A stretch of DNA of 64,000 nt from Brienomyrus brachyistius. Taxonomy: Eukaryota > Chordata > Actinopteri > Osteoglossiformes > Mormyridae. Below, one piece after another: positions 11,751 through 22,080 of the stretch. The stretch spans positions 23,722,399-23,786,398 of the forward strand of contig NC_064544.1 in assembly GCF_023856365.1 (NCBI RefSeq), written 5' to 3'. The first letter of the stretch is position 1; each line of letters opens with the position of its first letter. The notes under the pieces were generated by a model. It had not been told where the DNA came from. It was given only the letters and a program-made list of their open reading frames with translations, and made no database searches. A program made the position numbers and the translations under genes.

Positions 11751-14700
11751 TTATCCAGGGTCGGGTTGCGGGGGCAGCAGTCTCAGCAGGGAAGCCCAGA
11801 CTTCCCTCTCCCCGGCCACTTCTTCTAGCTCCTCTGGGGGGACCCCGAGGCGTTCCCAGGCCAGCCGGGAGACATAGTCTCTCCAGCGTGTCCTGGGTCT
11901 TCCCCGGGGCCTCCTCCCAGTGGGACATGCCCGGAACACCTCCCCAGGGAGGTGTCCCGGAGGCATCCGGATCAGATGCCCAAGCCACCTCATCTGGCTC
12001 CTCTCGATGCGGAGGAGCAGCGGCTCTACTCTGAGTCCCTCCCGAATGACTGAACTCCTCACCCTATCTCTAAGGGAGAGTCCAGCCACTCTCCTTCCTG
12101 CGGAGGAAACTCATTTTGGCCGCTTGCACCCGCGATCTCGTTCTTTCGGTCACTACCCATAGCTCATGACCATAGGTGAGGGTAGGAACGTAGATCGACT
12201 GGTAAATTGAGAGCTTCGCCTTTTGGCTCAGCTCTCTCTTCACCATGACAGACCGATGCAGCGCCCGCATGACTGCTGACGCCGCACCGATCCGCCTGTA
12301 GACCTCCCGCTCCATCGTTCCCCCACTCGTGAACAAGATCCCGAGATACTTAAACTCCTCCACTTGGGGGAGGACTCCATCTCCAACCCGGAGAGAGCAT
12401 TCTACCGTTTTCCGGCTGAGAACCATGGTCTCGGATTTAGAGGTGCTGATTCTCATCCCAACCGCTTCACACTCGGCTGCGAACTGCCCCAGTGAGAGCT
12501 GAAGGTCATGGTCCGATGAGGCCAAAAGAACCACATCATCCGCAAAAAGCAGAGACCTAATCCTGAGGTCACCGAACCGGACACCCTCAACGCCCTGGCT
12601 GCGCCTAGAAATTCTCTCCATTAAAGCTATGAACAGAATCGGTGACAAAGGGCAGCCCTGACGGAGTCCAACCCTCACCGGAAACAAGTCCGACTTATTG
12701 CCGCCCATGCGGACCAGGCTCTGGCACCGGTCATACAGGGACCGAACCGCCCTTAAAAGGGGGCCCGGAACCACATACTCCCGGAGCACTCCCCGCAGGA
12801 CTCCCCGAGGGACACGGTTGAATGCCCTCTCCAAGTCCACAAAACACATGTAGACTGGTTGGGCAAACTCCCATGAACCCTCCAAAACCCTGCTGAGAGT
12901 ATAGAGCTGGTCCACTGTTCCACGGCCAGGGCGAAAACCACACTGCTCCTCCTGAATCCGAGGCTCGACAATCCGGCGGACCCTCCTCTCCAGGACCCCC
13001 GAATAGACCTTACCAGGGAGGCTGAGGAGTGTGATCCCCCTATAGTTGGAGCACACCCTCCGGTCCCCCTTCTTAAAGAGGGGGACCACCACCCCGGTCT
13101 GCCAGTCCTGAGGCACTGCCCCCGATGTCCACGCGATGCCGCAGATGCGTGTCAGCCAGGACAGCCCCACAGCATCCAGAGCCTTAAGGGGGGCGAATCT
13201 CATCCACCCCCGGGGCCCGGCCACCGAGGAGCTGTTTGACCACCTCAGTGACCTCCGCCCCAGAAATAGGCGAGTCCACCACCAAGTCCCCACACTCTGC
13301 TTCCATATCGGAAGGCGTGTCGGTGGGATTGAGGAGGTCTTCGAAGTATTCCTTCCACCGACCCAAGACGTCCTGAGTTGAGGTCAGCAGCGCACCATCC
13401 CCACCATAAATAGTATTGATGCTGCACCGCTTTCCCGCCCGGAGCCGCCGGATGATGGACCAGAATCTCCTCGAAGCCGTCCGGAAGTCGTTCTCCATGG
13501 CCTCACCAAACTCCTCCCACGCCCGAGTTTTTGCCTCAGCAATGCAATTGCAATGCAATGCAATTTTATTTATATAGCGCATTATCACAACATTACATTG
13601 TCTCAATGCGCTTTACATTTCTGCCACGTAAAGACCCCCCAGTGAGTAAGCCAAAGGCAACGGTGGCAAGGAAAAACTCCCTTAGAGGAAGAAACCTTGG
13701 GAGGAACCAGACCCAAAGGGGGGGCCCATCCTCCAGGGGCCAGCAGAAGAGTCAAACAAAACAAGATTGTATAATTTAAGCTAATACAGGGGTTGAAATT
13801 TCAGTCTCGATGCAGGGGCAGACCGGTGCAGGCACGGGGTGCTTAATGCATGATGGCAAGATCAACAGTGGCACAGCAGCAGGGGAGGAAGGAGAGGCAT
13901 CCATGAGCCAAGGGCAGGCAGGCTGGAGGGTAGTTGCCGGAAGTGGAGGTAGTGGTCTTGCAGGCAGCAGAAGCATAAATTCCTCGATGTTATGGTTCTC
14001 CAGGTAGCACACCCCAGAAGGGGTGGGGGAGGAAGTAAGAAAATAGTGTATTAGCCAGAGTTGAGGAAACTAGAGGCAGTGCAAGCAAAATGATTGAGTG
14101 CAATATTCATCTAGGCTCCGGCAAACCGCATCCCGCTTGGCCTGCCGGTAGCTGTCAGCTGCCTCTGGACTCCCACAGGCCAAAAAGGCCCGATAGGACT
14201 CCTTCTTCAGCTTGACGGCATCCCTTACCACCGCTGTCCACCAGCGGGTTCGGGGATTGCCGCAGCGACAGGCACCGACCACCTTACGGCCGCAGCTCCG
14301 GTCAGCCGCCTCCACAATGGAGGCACGGAACATGGCCCATTCGGACTCAATGTCCCCCGCCTCCCCCGGGATATGGGAGAAGTTCTGCCAGAGGTAGGAA
14401 TTGAAACTCTCCCTGACAGGGGGTTCTGCCACACGTTCCCAGCAAACCCTCACTATACGCTTGAGCCAGCGGAGCCAACCCACCACCAGGTAGTGATCAG
14501 TTGACAGCTCCGCCCCTCTCTTCACCCGAGTGTCCAAGACATGCGGCCGCAAGTCCGACGACACGACTACAAAGTCGATCATCGAACTGCGGCCTAGGGT
14601 GTCCTGGTGCCAAGTGCACATATGGACACCCTTATGCCTGAACATGGTGTTCATTATGGACAATCCGTGACGAGCACAGAAGTCCAATAACAAAACACCG

Positions 14701-15467
14701 CTCGGGTTCAGATCGGGGGGGCCGTCCCTCCCAATCACGCCCCTCCAGGTCTCGCTGTCGTTGCCCACGTGAGCATTGAAGTCCCCCAGCAGAACAAGAG
14801 AGTCCCCAGGAGGAGCGCTCTCCAACACCCCTTCCAAGGACTCCAAAAAGGGTGGGTATTCTGCATAAGCATAAGCGCGAACAACAGTCAGAACCCGTCC
14901 CCCCACCCGAAGGCGAAGGGAGGCTACCCTCTCGTCTACTGCGGTAAACCCCAATGTACAGGCACCCAGCCTGGGGGCAATAAGTATGCCCACGCCCGCT
15001 CGGCGCCTCTCCCCGCGGGTAACTCCAGAGTGGAAAAGGGTCCAACCCCCCTCGAGGAGACTGGTTCCAGAGCCCAAGCCATGCGTCGAGGTGAGCCTGA
15101 CTATATCTAGTCGGAATTTCACAACCTCGCGCACCAGCTCAGGCTCCTTCCCCATCAGAGAGGTGATATTCCATGTCCCTAGAGCTAGCTTCTGTAGCCA
15201 AGGATCGGACCGCCAAGGTCCCCGCCTTTGGCTGCCACCCAGATCCCATTGCACCCGACCCCTATGGCCCCTCCCATGGGTAGTGAGCCCATTGGAAGGG
15301 GGACCCACTTGCCTTGTTCGGGCTGTGCCCGACCAGGCCCCATGGGTGTGGGCCTGGCCACCAGGCGCTCGCCATCGAGCCCCACCCCCAGGCCTGGCTC
15401 CAGGGGGGGGCCCTGGTGACCCGCGTCCGGGCAAGGGAAATCGTGTGTCCATGCTTTGCTTCTTCAT
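11751..15467 (-). pseudogene. Rex3-like endonuclease/reverse transcriptase, broken
   Basis: This reading frame would encode the single RTE protein: an apurinic-type endonuclease followed by a reverse transcriptase, acting in target-primed reverse transcription. The endonuclease part (about 14130-15467) shows GDFNAHVG at about 14764-14787, a [13 protein letters not shown] region near 14550-14590, and [10 protein letters not shown] with the terminal catalytic His. The reverse transcriptase part (12070-13293 and 13184-13543) shows GLRQGCPLSPILF and the catalytic FADD at 12535-12546. The C-terminal tail, with a CX-type region and GHLIRMPPG, is at 11751-12089. The frame is interrupted by frameshifts near 12090 and 13200-13290 and by a 580-bp insertion. 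A protein can no longer be made. Confidence 0.85.
13544..14124 (-). mobile_element. L2-type LINE 3' end nested in Rex3-like copy 1
   Basis: This inserted block interrupts the LINE frame after GTTTTTGCCTCAGCAA. At its left edge is a simple tail of repeated TGCAA/ATGCA, then TTTATTTATATAGCGC, ATTATCACAACATTACATTG and AGGAAGAAACCTTGGGAGG. The same block order occurs at 44040-44600 as the 3' region of an L2-type LINE, so this is a 5'-truncated L2 copy in minus orientation. It postdates the Rex3-like insertion it splits. Confidence 0.75.
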
Positions 15468-15624
15468 AGGGGTTATTTGAGCCGCACTTCGTCTGGTTCC
15501 TCACCCAGGACCTGTTTGCCTTGGGTGACCCTACCAGGGGCATAAAGCCCCAGACAACATAGCTCCTGAGATCACAGGAACACGCAAACCTCTCCACCAC
15601 GATAAGGTGTCGGCTCCAGGAGAG

Positions 15625-15633
15625 GCACAATAT
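15625..15633. repeat. Target-site duplication of Rex3-like copy 1 (right)
   Basis: An exact copy of the 9-mer GCACAATAT found at 11716-11724. It lies next to the LINE 5' end. Confidence 0.8.
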
Positions 15634-16494
15634 GCAAAAAAAAAAAATCGATGAGAAAATGAACATGATCATAGGAGAGGGAAAGAGACTCCAGCGTGCA
15701 GTGAGCTGGAAAAAATGAAGCGAAATGGATCGAAACACAGATTCCATTGTGATGTTCCCAGTGGCCTTAACAGGGCCTCGCTGATTGAGCAATCATGCTC
15801 CTAATGAATTATTCACACTCTAAGGACAACAGCAGTGTCTGTGACACTCTCTGCACCTTAGAAGTGATTGTGATAAAGAGCCTTGTTCAGGAATAAACCA
15901 GTCCAGCTTCACCTGGGACTCCTCAACAGCCGCTAAAATACCTGTCAGTGATATCAGTGTAATTGTCTGCAATAAGGAAAGATCAAGATGAATGTATGTA
16001 TTTATATGGATAAATATGGAGGATATGGATTTAGGGCTGTTATGAACTGGCTCAGGGTTCATAACAAAGAAAAAGGGAGTGAGTTTAACCCTCCCCAATG
16101 GGAAAACATACAAACGACTTCTGATAAATGCTTAAAATTATACAAAGAAATTGATCACATAGCTCAGCAACGAAGATCTGTTCACAGGAACCAAATACGG
16201 CTCCAGAAAGGTTCCCAGCAGCACAATTAACCAGATTGAGAGAGAGAGAGAGAGTCCCCCAATCAGGAACACCTGAACACAAAAAAAAAGAAAACAAGCA
16301 AACAGAATAATGGCAAAGCAATTTCAACAATACATCTATGGATGTAACAGCCATTTCATGTTCCTAAGGATAGTAGCAGTGCTGAAAGGCAGCCATTGAG
16401 GGAGCTGAGCTGAGCTGTGTTGGATGTGAGAGGCACTGTAAAGCTCACATACAGTTCTGAAGGTCTGCTTAGACACAGCTCGTTCCTATTACGA
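15634..16494. other. Unassigned sequence with a short GA repeat
   Basis: No supported gene. An A-run is at about 15639-15650 and a (GA)n stretch at about 16236-16254. Nothing else is recognised. Confidence 0.4.
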
Positions 16495-16729
16495 CATGAG
16501 GAGCACAGACCAGGGAAGCAGGAGACGGAGGCTTGGGGAATGAGGGATTTAATAGGCAACCAGAGAGGTATACAAGGCAAAACAGGCACTAACCTCAATG
16601 ACACGATGAGCACTTAAATACAGAAATGCAATCAGGTAAGACTAGGAACAGCTGGTAACATGGGGATTCCACACGTGGTTAACGAGGGGGTGTGGCACAC
16701 AGGAGGAGCGGCACAATCGGGATGTGACA
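16495..16729. mobile_element. LTR-like repeat remnant related to 50994-51271
   Basis: It shares the block order of the better-preserved element at 50994-51271: a TTTAATAGG segment, AATGACACGATGAGC, CACTTAAATA, CAGGTAAGAC, GGGTGTGGCACACA and a terminal TGACA (16725-16729). The matching 5' TGTCA end is missing, so this copy is truncated. The LTR assignment rests on the other copy. Confidence 0.45.
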
Positions 16730-17439
16730 GTTCCTCATAATACCAGAATCATGATGATAACCTTATGTTTTTGCCAGGACAGATTTGTGTTAGATCTTTT
16801 GAATACAGAAGATTCAGCAGGTCCATTGTCTCTACCTCGCCATTCCCCATGCCTTTAGTATGTTTTCAGAGCTAGAAGATGTTTTTAATAACTTTTTCTG
16901 TCCGCTTAACCAGCTTGACCCATCATCACTCCAGTGGCCATAGATCCTCCCTGGAAGAACTTGTTGTTGTGGGATTTATCTTCAGCACGCAACTAAGCAT
17001 AAGCCTCTGTGTCCACCTTGGTTCTTTCATCACTCAGGTTTTACAGAAATTGCTGAAAATTATGTTAGTTGGTGTAACACTCAAAGGTCTTAATTTCGCT
17101 TCTAACAGCAGTAAAAAGTGGCAATGAGGCCTTGAGGAAGGCACTCAGACATACAGGAATTACATTAATAAATGCAAAGTTATGAATATATTTGTGTAGA
17201 AAATGGAAAGATGTCTGCTGAATATTTGAATAACGTGACACTGAAGTCTATGCAAATCTGCACCATTAAAAGTAGTGCTGTGGAGTAGCAGCATCTCCTT
17301 ATAGCAGCATGTTCATCTCATTCAAAAAAACACCCTCATTTACAAGCTTTACATCAGTGTATTTCACACTGACAAAAATACACATTTCTTAATACTGACT
17401 TGTAACTTGTAAAGCAGCAGTGGATATTACATTTACATG
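16730..17439. other. Unassigned sequence
   Basis: No gene or recognisable repeat. Confidence 0.4.
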
Positions 17440-17605
17440 ACAGATTACTTATTTAGCAGGCTCTTTCATCCAAAGTGATGTACAAGTGAGGATCAAAGAT
17501 TAGGGTCAGACAGAATCTGGAGCAAGTGAGGCTAAGGGCCAGCTCAAGGTCCCAATAGTGACCTGACTCCGCCAGCCAACGGATTTGAAGTGGTGACCCT
17601 CCAGT
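17440..17605 (+). mobile_element. Fish SINE-like repeat
   Basis: It starts with ACATTTACATGACAG and TTATTTAGCAGGCTCTTTCA, followed by GTACAAG. It continues to GGGCCAGCTCAAGGTCCCA, GGATTTGAAGTGGTGACCCT and TCACAAGCACAG. This order is typical of a widespread fish SINE-type repeat. Shorter pieces of the same family occur at about 2085, 25255, 28395, 47940 and 63070. No coding content. Confidence 0.6.
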
Positions 17606-17719
17606 CACAAGCACAGAGGCTTAAGGATGAGTTTAGGACATGTCCAGCAAATGAGTGGAGAAGAATGACATTGGGGTGGTGCTTAATTTTAATTAAAGAT
17701 GACAAAGTATAGGTTTGTG

Positions 17720-18150
17720 AGAGCCATACATTCGTGTGGGCCATATGTTCGTGAGGGTCATATGTTTATAAGGATCATACATGTGTGAGGGCCATATGTT
17801 CATGAGGATCATATATTTATAAGGATCATATGTGTGTGAGGGGCGTACGTTCGTGCGGGTCATATGTTTATAAGGATCATACGTGTGTAAGGGCCATATG
17901 TTCATGAGGGTCATATGTTTATAAGGATCATGTGTGTGTGAGGGGCATACGTTCGTGAGGGTTATATGTTTATAGGGATCATACATGTGTGAGGGTCACA
18001 TGTTTATAAGGATCATACGTGTGTGAGGGCCATACGTTCGTGAGGGTCATACGTTTATAAGGATCATAGTTGTGTGAGGGCCATACGTTTGTGAAGGTCA
18101 TATGTTTGTAAGGATCATATGTTTGTGAGGGCTATAGGTTTAGGAGGGTA
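17720..18150. repeat. 51-bp minisatellite, about 8 copies
   Basis: The unit is close to GGGCCATACGTTCGTGAGGG, then TCATATGTTTATAAGGATCA, then TACGTGTGTGA, totalling 51 bp. Its two halves are themselves related (GTCATATGTT against GCCATACGTT). The minus strand stays open because 51 is divisible by three and gives 17-residue repeats with PYKHMTL and NIWPSHTYD. Outlying degenerate units occur at about 18721-18765. No gene is implied. Confidence 0.85.
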
Positions 18151-20170
18151 ATGATGTACAATGGAACTGGTTACACCAAGAAACAAGCAGGGAATCAAAA
18201 ATCAAACACATAATCAACAAGAACATCACCAACAACAATGACTCCACAAGAAACAAGGCAGGACCAGGAACTTAAATATCGAGGGATAACAAGAATAACG
18301 CAGGACAGGTGAGAACAATTAGGAAGGGCTGGCAAAACGGGCAACAGGTGAAATGAATAATTAAATCAAGGAACACAGAAACTAACAGGGAAACAAATAA
18401 AACAAGGAAACAGAATCTAAACACTAGGAAAATAACAAAGAACCAAGGCAAACCAAAAAAAACGAAAAAGAATATAAGTCACGAAACACAGAAACCAGAA
18501 ATACAAATGAAACAAAATACAAAAACAGATGAAGTGGAATTTGAATACGTGACAGAGAGGTTAGTAGCTACACACTCAGCTCATTGAGCCATGCAGCAGT
18601 TTGAAGAGCAAGGGGAACTCACTAAGGACTTTGACAATGAGGAGGAACAGGCTGGCCAGCGACTAAATGGGGAGGAAACATGAAAGACTGGGACAGACAG
18701 GTGCAGACCCTGACAGTGAGTGTCATATTTTTGTAAGGACCATATGTTTGTGAGGGTCATACGTCTGCGGGGGGGGGGTCATGTTTATAAGAGCAATAAT
18801 ATTAAAACCAGTTAGTGTGCAAAAATCAATTTAAACTTAAATTGCTGAAGCAATATCTTGTTACAGCAGAGATTGTCTCTTTCCTTAGATATTAACAAGA
18901 TTTAGCACATAGAGCAAAAGGGGCTCGAAATGCAAAAATGATCGGTGTGCATGAAAGGTCTGTGATTAAAAACTGCTTGGCTTGCTTGTTGAAAGATATT
19001 ACAGTCGAAAGACTGAATATGCAATCACAAGATTCTCATCAACAAGCCATTTGGACAGTTTGGAAAAGCTGATTTGTCACGTCAGGTAATATACAGCATT
19101 TTCTCTTTGATTGTTGAAAACACTTTTTTAAATCCAAGATCTGCTGAAACATAACCACCTCCGTAGTGGGTTCACCATGTAGCAGGAGTTACTGAGGTAC
19201 TGTGTCCCACTTAAAAGAGAACCAGCATCGTGATATCGGAAAACCAGTAGAGTTATCTCTACTTATGCACAAAGTTATCTGGCTAAGCAAGGAATCCGGT
19301 TTCGCGATACAGGTCCCAGATGTCCTTTGCAGAAACAAACATGCTCGCCGAACACTTGCCACACAACAAGATGAAAACCATTGATGTGGCAGAAGTTTTG
19401 AGGTGAGAAATTTTGTGTTTCATTTCACTACATGGCTAATGTTGTCGAAAGTTGTTGTATCCAGAAGGAGATAAATGCTTTAACCACTTATAGGTAGTAC
19501 CCAATTCTGATCAGTTATGTTCAAATAAGTGGCACCTCTGTAATTTGAGAATAATTTGTCATTTGCCCATTTCTAGAACTCAAAAGCATGCAAATAAATA
19601 TTTGAACGAATGGCATGATTGACAAGCTCGGGCTGGATATGGGTCACAGCAGGTACCCCTCAGGTCACAGCGGGACATACTTGGTGGCATCTTGGCATAG
19701 CCAATCTGACCCAGCAAGAACCCATTTAAAATCGCACACGCTTTCAACCACCCAATATTAAAAGATGTTTATAATCTGAAACTATGGAAAATATGCACTA
19801 TATATCGAGAGAGCGCACATAGGTGGAGGATTTTACCTCTGTGCACTATGGCCCAGCCTCAAATGTCGTGTGAATTCCACTTGTCGCCTGTTTCCTTCAG
19901 CGCTCCAGTAAACTGTGAAAGTTCATATTTACTTAAGTTGGGTTGAGATAAGAGTTTCATGTACCATGAAATAAGCATGGTCTCAGTTTATCTGTGAGAA
20001 GTTTCCATCTAATCAGAGTTCCATGTTCAAAAATAGGAAGGTTTACAATTTGTTTGGAATAACAGTTTATGTGGCACAGTGTTTGTTAGTTTATTGTTAT
20101 ATAGATATAAAATATCGTGTTTTTTTCTAAATTCTCTTGAATCTTGAAAGTTCTTTCAAGAATCTTCTGT
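18151..20170. other. Unassigned sequence, partly LTR-like in composition
   Basis: 18170-18720 is rich in AACAAGG, GACAGG and CTTAAATA words and resembles the 16495 and 50994 repeats in composition, but no ends could be set. 19200-19385 has a short plus-strand frame with no recognisable similarity. The rest is unassigned. Confidence 0.35.
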
Positions 20171-20799
20171 TGAACCATGGACTGTTTTGCTCTAGAGGTT
20201 TGGAATGGCAAAGGACATGAACCAGATTCAGATGTTTGGGCACTGGACTGTGTCATGTATGTCTCTGTTCTGAACCATCTGCGTAGCCAAAGACTTCATG
20301 TTCCTTCTTCACTGTTTGAAATGAGCTCCAGTATTACATTTTCTTCAAGATGCTGCAAATGTCTTTGTTTCTCTCAACCCAGGTGCACACTGATACTCAG
20401 GAGATTACACTTTTGGGGCCAGGATTTGAAGGATATCTATTGGCATGTCACAGAGGTGCAATACTCGCTGCCCAAGAGTCTCTTTGCAGCAGCCCGAAAG
20501 CTTATTTCTGGGATCTTCCAGAAGAATCCACATGATCGCCTCATGTTGGATCAGATCCTCCAGCATGAATTCCCAACAAAGGTAAGAATGTTTATAAGAT
20601 GTTATGGTGAGGCTGACTTGCCTCCTGTAGAATTGATTTGACTAGTGGAAACATCTTAAACCACCACACTAGGAATTCACTCCTGCCAAACTGCCACCTA
20701 GCAGCAGTGTAATGGTGCCACAGTTGAAGCCATCTTACCTAGTGAAGAGCTCCTTCGTCAGGAAGGCTAAGTTCCGGTATCAAAGGAGGACACCCAAAG
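20171..20799 (+). pseudogene. Polo-like kinase (PLK2/PLK3-type) kinase-domain pseudogene
   Basis: This is part of the C-lobe of a polo-like serine/threonine kinase. The plus-strand frame reads EVWNGKGHEPDSDVWALDCVMY at 20198-20260, where PLKs have an APEV...DVW(S/A)LGC block. It continues with LKDIYWHVTEVQYSLPKSL, then NPHDRLMLDQILQHEF (about 20525-20572), ending at a donor after 20581. A second block, 20673-20799, opens after a canonical acceptor in the same phase with EFTPAKLPPSSSVMVP, the linker that follows the kinase domain in PLK2/PLK3. The conserved Gly of DVWxLGC is Asp, the sequence between CVMY and LKDIY is scrambled, and no upstream kinase exons or polo boxes are evident. A retained intron argues for a gene fragment or segmental duplicate rather than a processed copy. 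Confidence 0.65.
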
Positions 20800-22063
20800 G
20801 TGAGCTTCATCATTACAAATTCAGGCAGTACAACATCTGTCAATTCATCTGGGTTAGATGCCCAATCTGGCATCTACATGCTTTCTTGCAGTTTATAAGT
20901 CTTCACACGAGTTGGCATGTGACCATGTGACTGCTTTGTGAACAATTTGAACAGTGTTCAGGAGGTCAACAGGAAGCCATTGCCTGCTCAGCCTGATTTC
21001 TCAAAAAGGATACCTCTTCAGCTAATGTTCAGCAGAATACAGAGAGGCCACTAAACATCCAAGCCAAGAAGGGGTCAAGGAAGTCACTTGCATGGGCTGT
21101 TGCTCTGGTCACCAACAGACCACTGATCATCTGGGCACTGGATGGGGCAAGGAAGTCTTCACCCTGTGTTTGCTGGGTCAACTACAGCAAAACATGTGTC
21201 AGGGCAGAGGATGCATCAAAACTTGGTGTTGGCGACCCAAATAACCCAGGATGAACAAGACATCTTTGACTCATCCTCTACCCAGGTCAGTGTGTTTGTT
21301 GTGACACCAATAACCACTGGGGCAGAGGGTGGGTCACGGAAGTCCTGTTCCTTCAGAGGCACTATGCTGCGTGGTGCTTAAGGTGAGATTAATGTCTCTG
21401 TTGATGTGTAGCGTTACAGTGTATTACATTTCACTTTGGTGAAAATCATGCTGTCTTTAATGAGACCTGTGTTCATTTACACATGCCATGCCAGTGAAAA
21501 CTCGAGTGCCTCAACGGCTCCCTGTTTGTAGAGGAGCCAATTTTTCACCCTAAAGACCTTTTATCTAAAGGTTTTTGTGTTCGTTGACTAGTCACACAAA
21601 GTCATTTGGCACAATTTGCACCTTCATTCAATGACTTTTTTTAAAACATGAATACCAAAAATAACATTTAACTTTAATTAGTGCATGTTGCATGTATGTG
21701 TACGACTGATCTGCAGCTAAATATGCTGAAAGGTTCGTGCAGCGAAGAAGGAACATGTTATGCGCTTTTGGAGGAAAGCCTGACCTACAGTAGGCAGCGC
21801 AGTAATCACCCATTGGAATCTCAAAGCTTACAAGGGAAGTAGGAGACCTGAGTAATTGATACTATGGAAGTAGTAGATTTTTTTAGGCATTGTCTTTTCA
21901 CTGAATGGTAAGTGTCTTTCATTTCCACATAGAATCAGTAAATATTTACTCAATAAACTTTATTTACTCATAATAAACTTTATCTGGCACCTTTCATACA
22001 TGACATGCAACTCAGACATTCATAATAAGCAAATTGAGACCCTGCTATGTCACATTGTCACTT
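20800..22063. other. Unassigned sequence downstream of the kinase pseudogene
   Basis: No clear exon follows the donor at 20800. A short WVNYS-like reading near 21175-21190 might be a last trace of the polo-box region, but I do not consider it supported. Otherwise unassigned. Confidence 0.3.
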
Positions 22064-22080
22064 ATGGGTTAAATGCACAG
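22064..22080. repeat. Target-site duplication of Rex3-like copy 2 (left)
   Basis: ATGGGTTAAATGCACAG lies directly before the truncated 5' end of the LINE and is repeated exactly at 25105-25121. The first few bases could belong to the GATG tail at the right-hand copy, so the true duplication is 13-17 bp. Confidence 0.9.

Larger units (their letters stand above)
11725..15624 (-). mobile_element. Rex3-like (RTE clade) LINE, near full length, copy 1
   Basis: Non-LTR retrotransposon on the minus strand. The 3' end at the left is a (GATG)n tail (seen as CCATCCATCCATCC) straight after the coding end, a hallmark of fish Rex3 elements. Both edges carry the 9-bp repeat GCACAATAT. Total length is 3,900 bp. 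After subtracting the nested insertion at 13544-14124 the element is about 3.3 kb, which fits a full-length RTE. The 5' region (about 15470-15624) is non-coding or broken. The second copy, at 22081-25104, is closely similar throughout. Confidence 0.88.

Noticed and set aside
14986..15480. 164-codon plus frame
   Set aside because: Antisense shadow of the GC-rich Rex3-like endonuclease frame.
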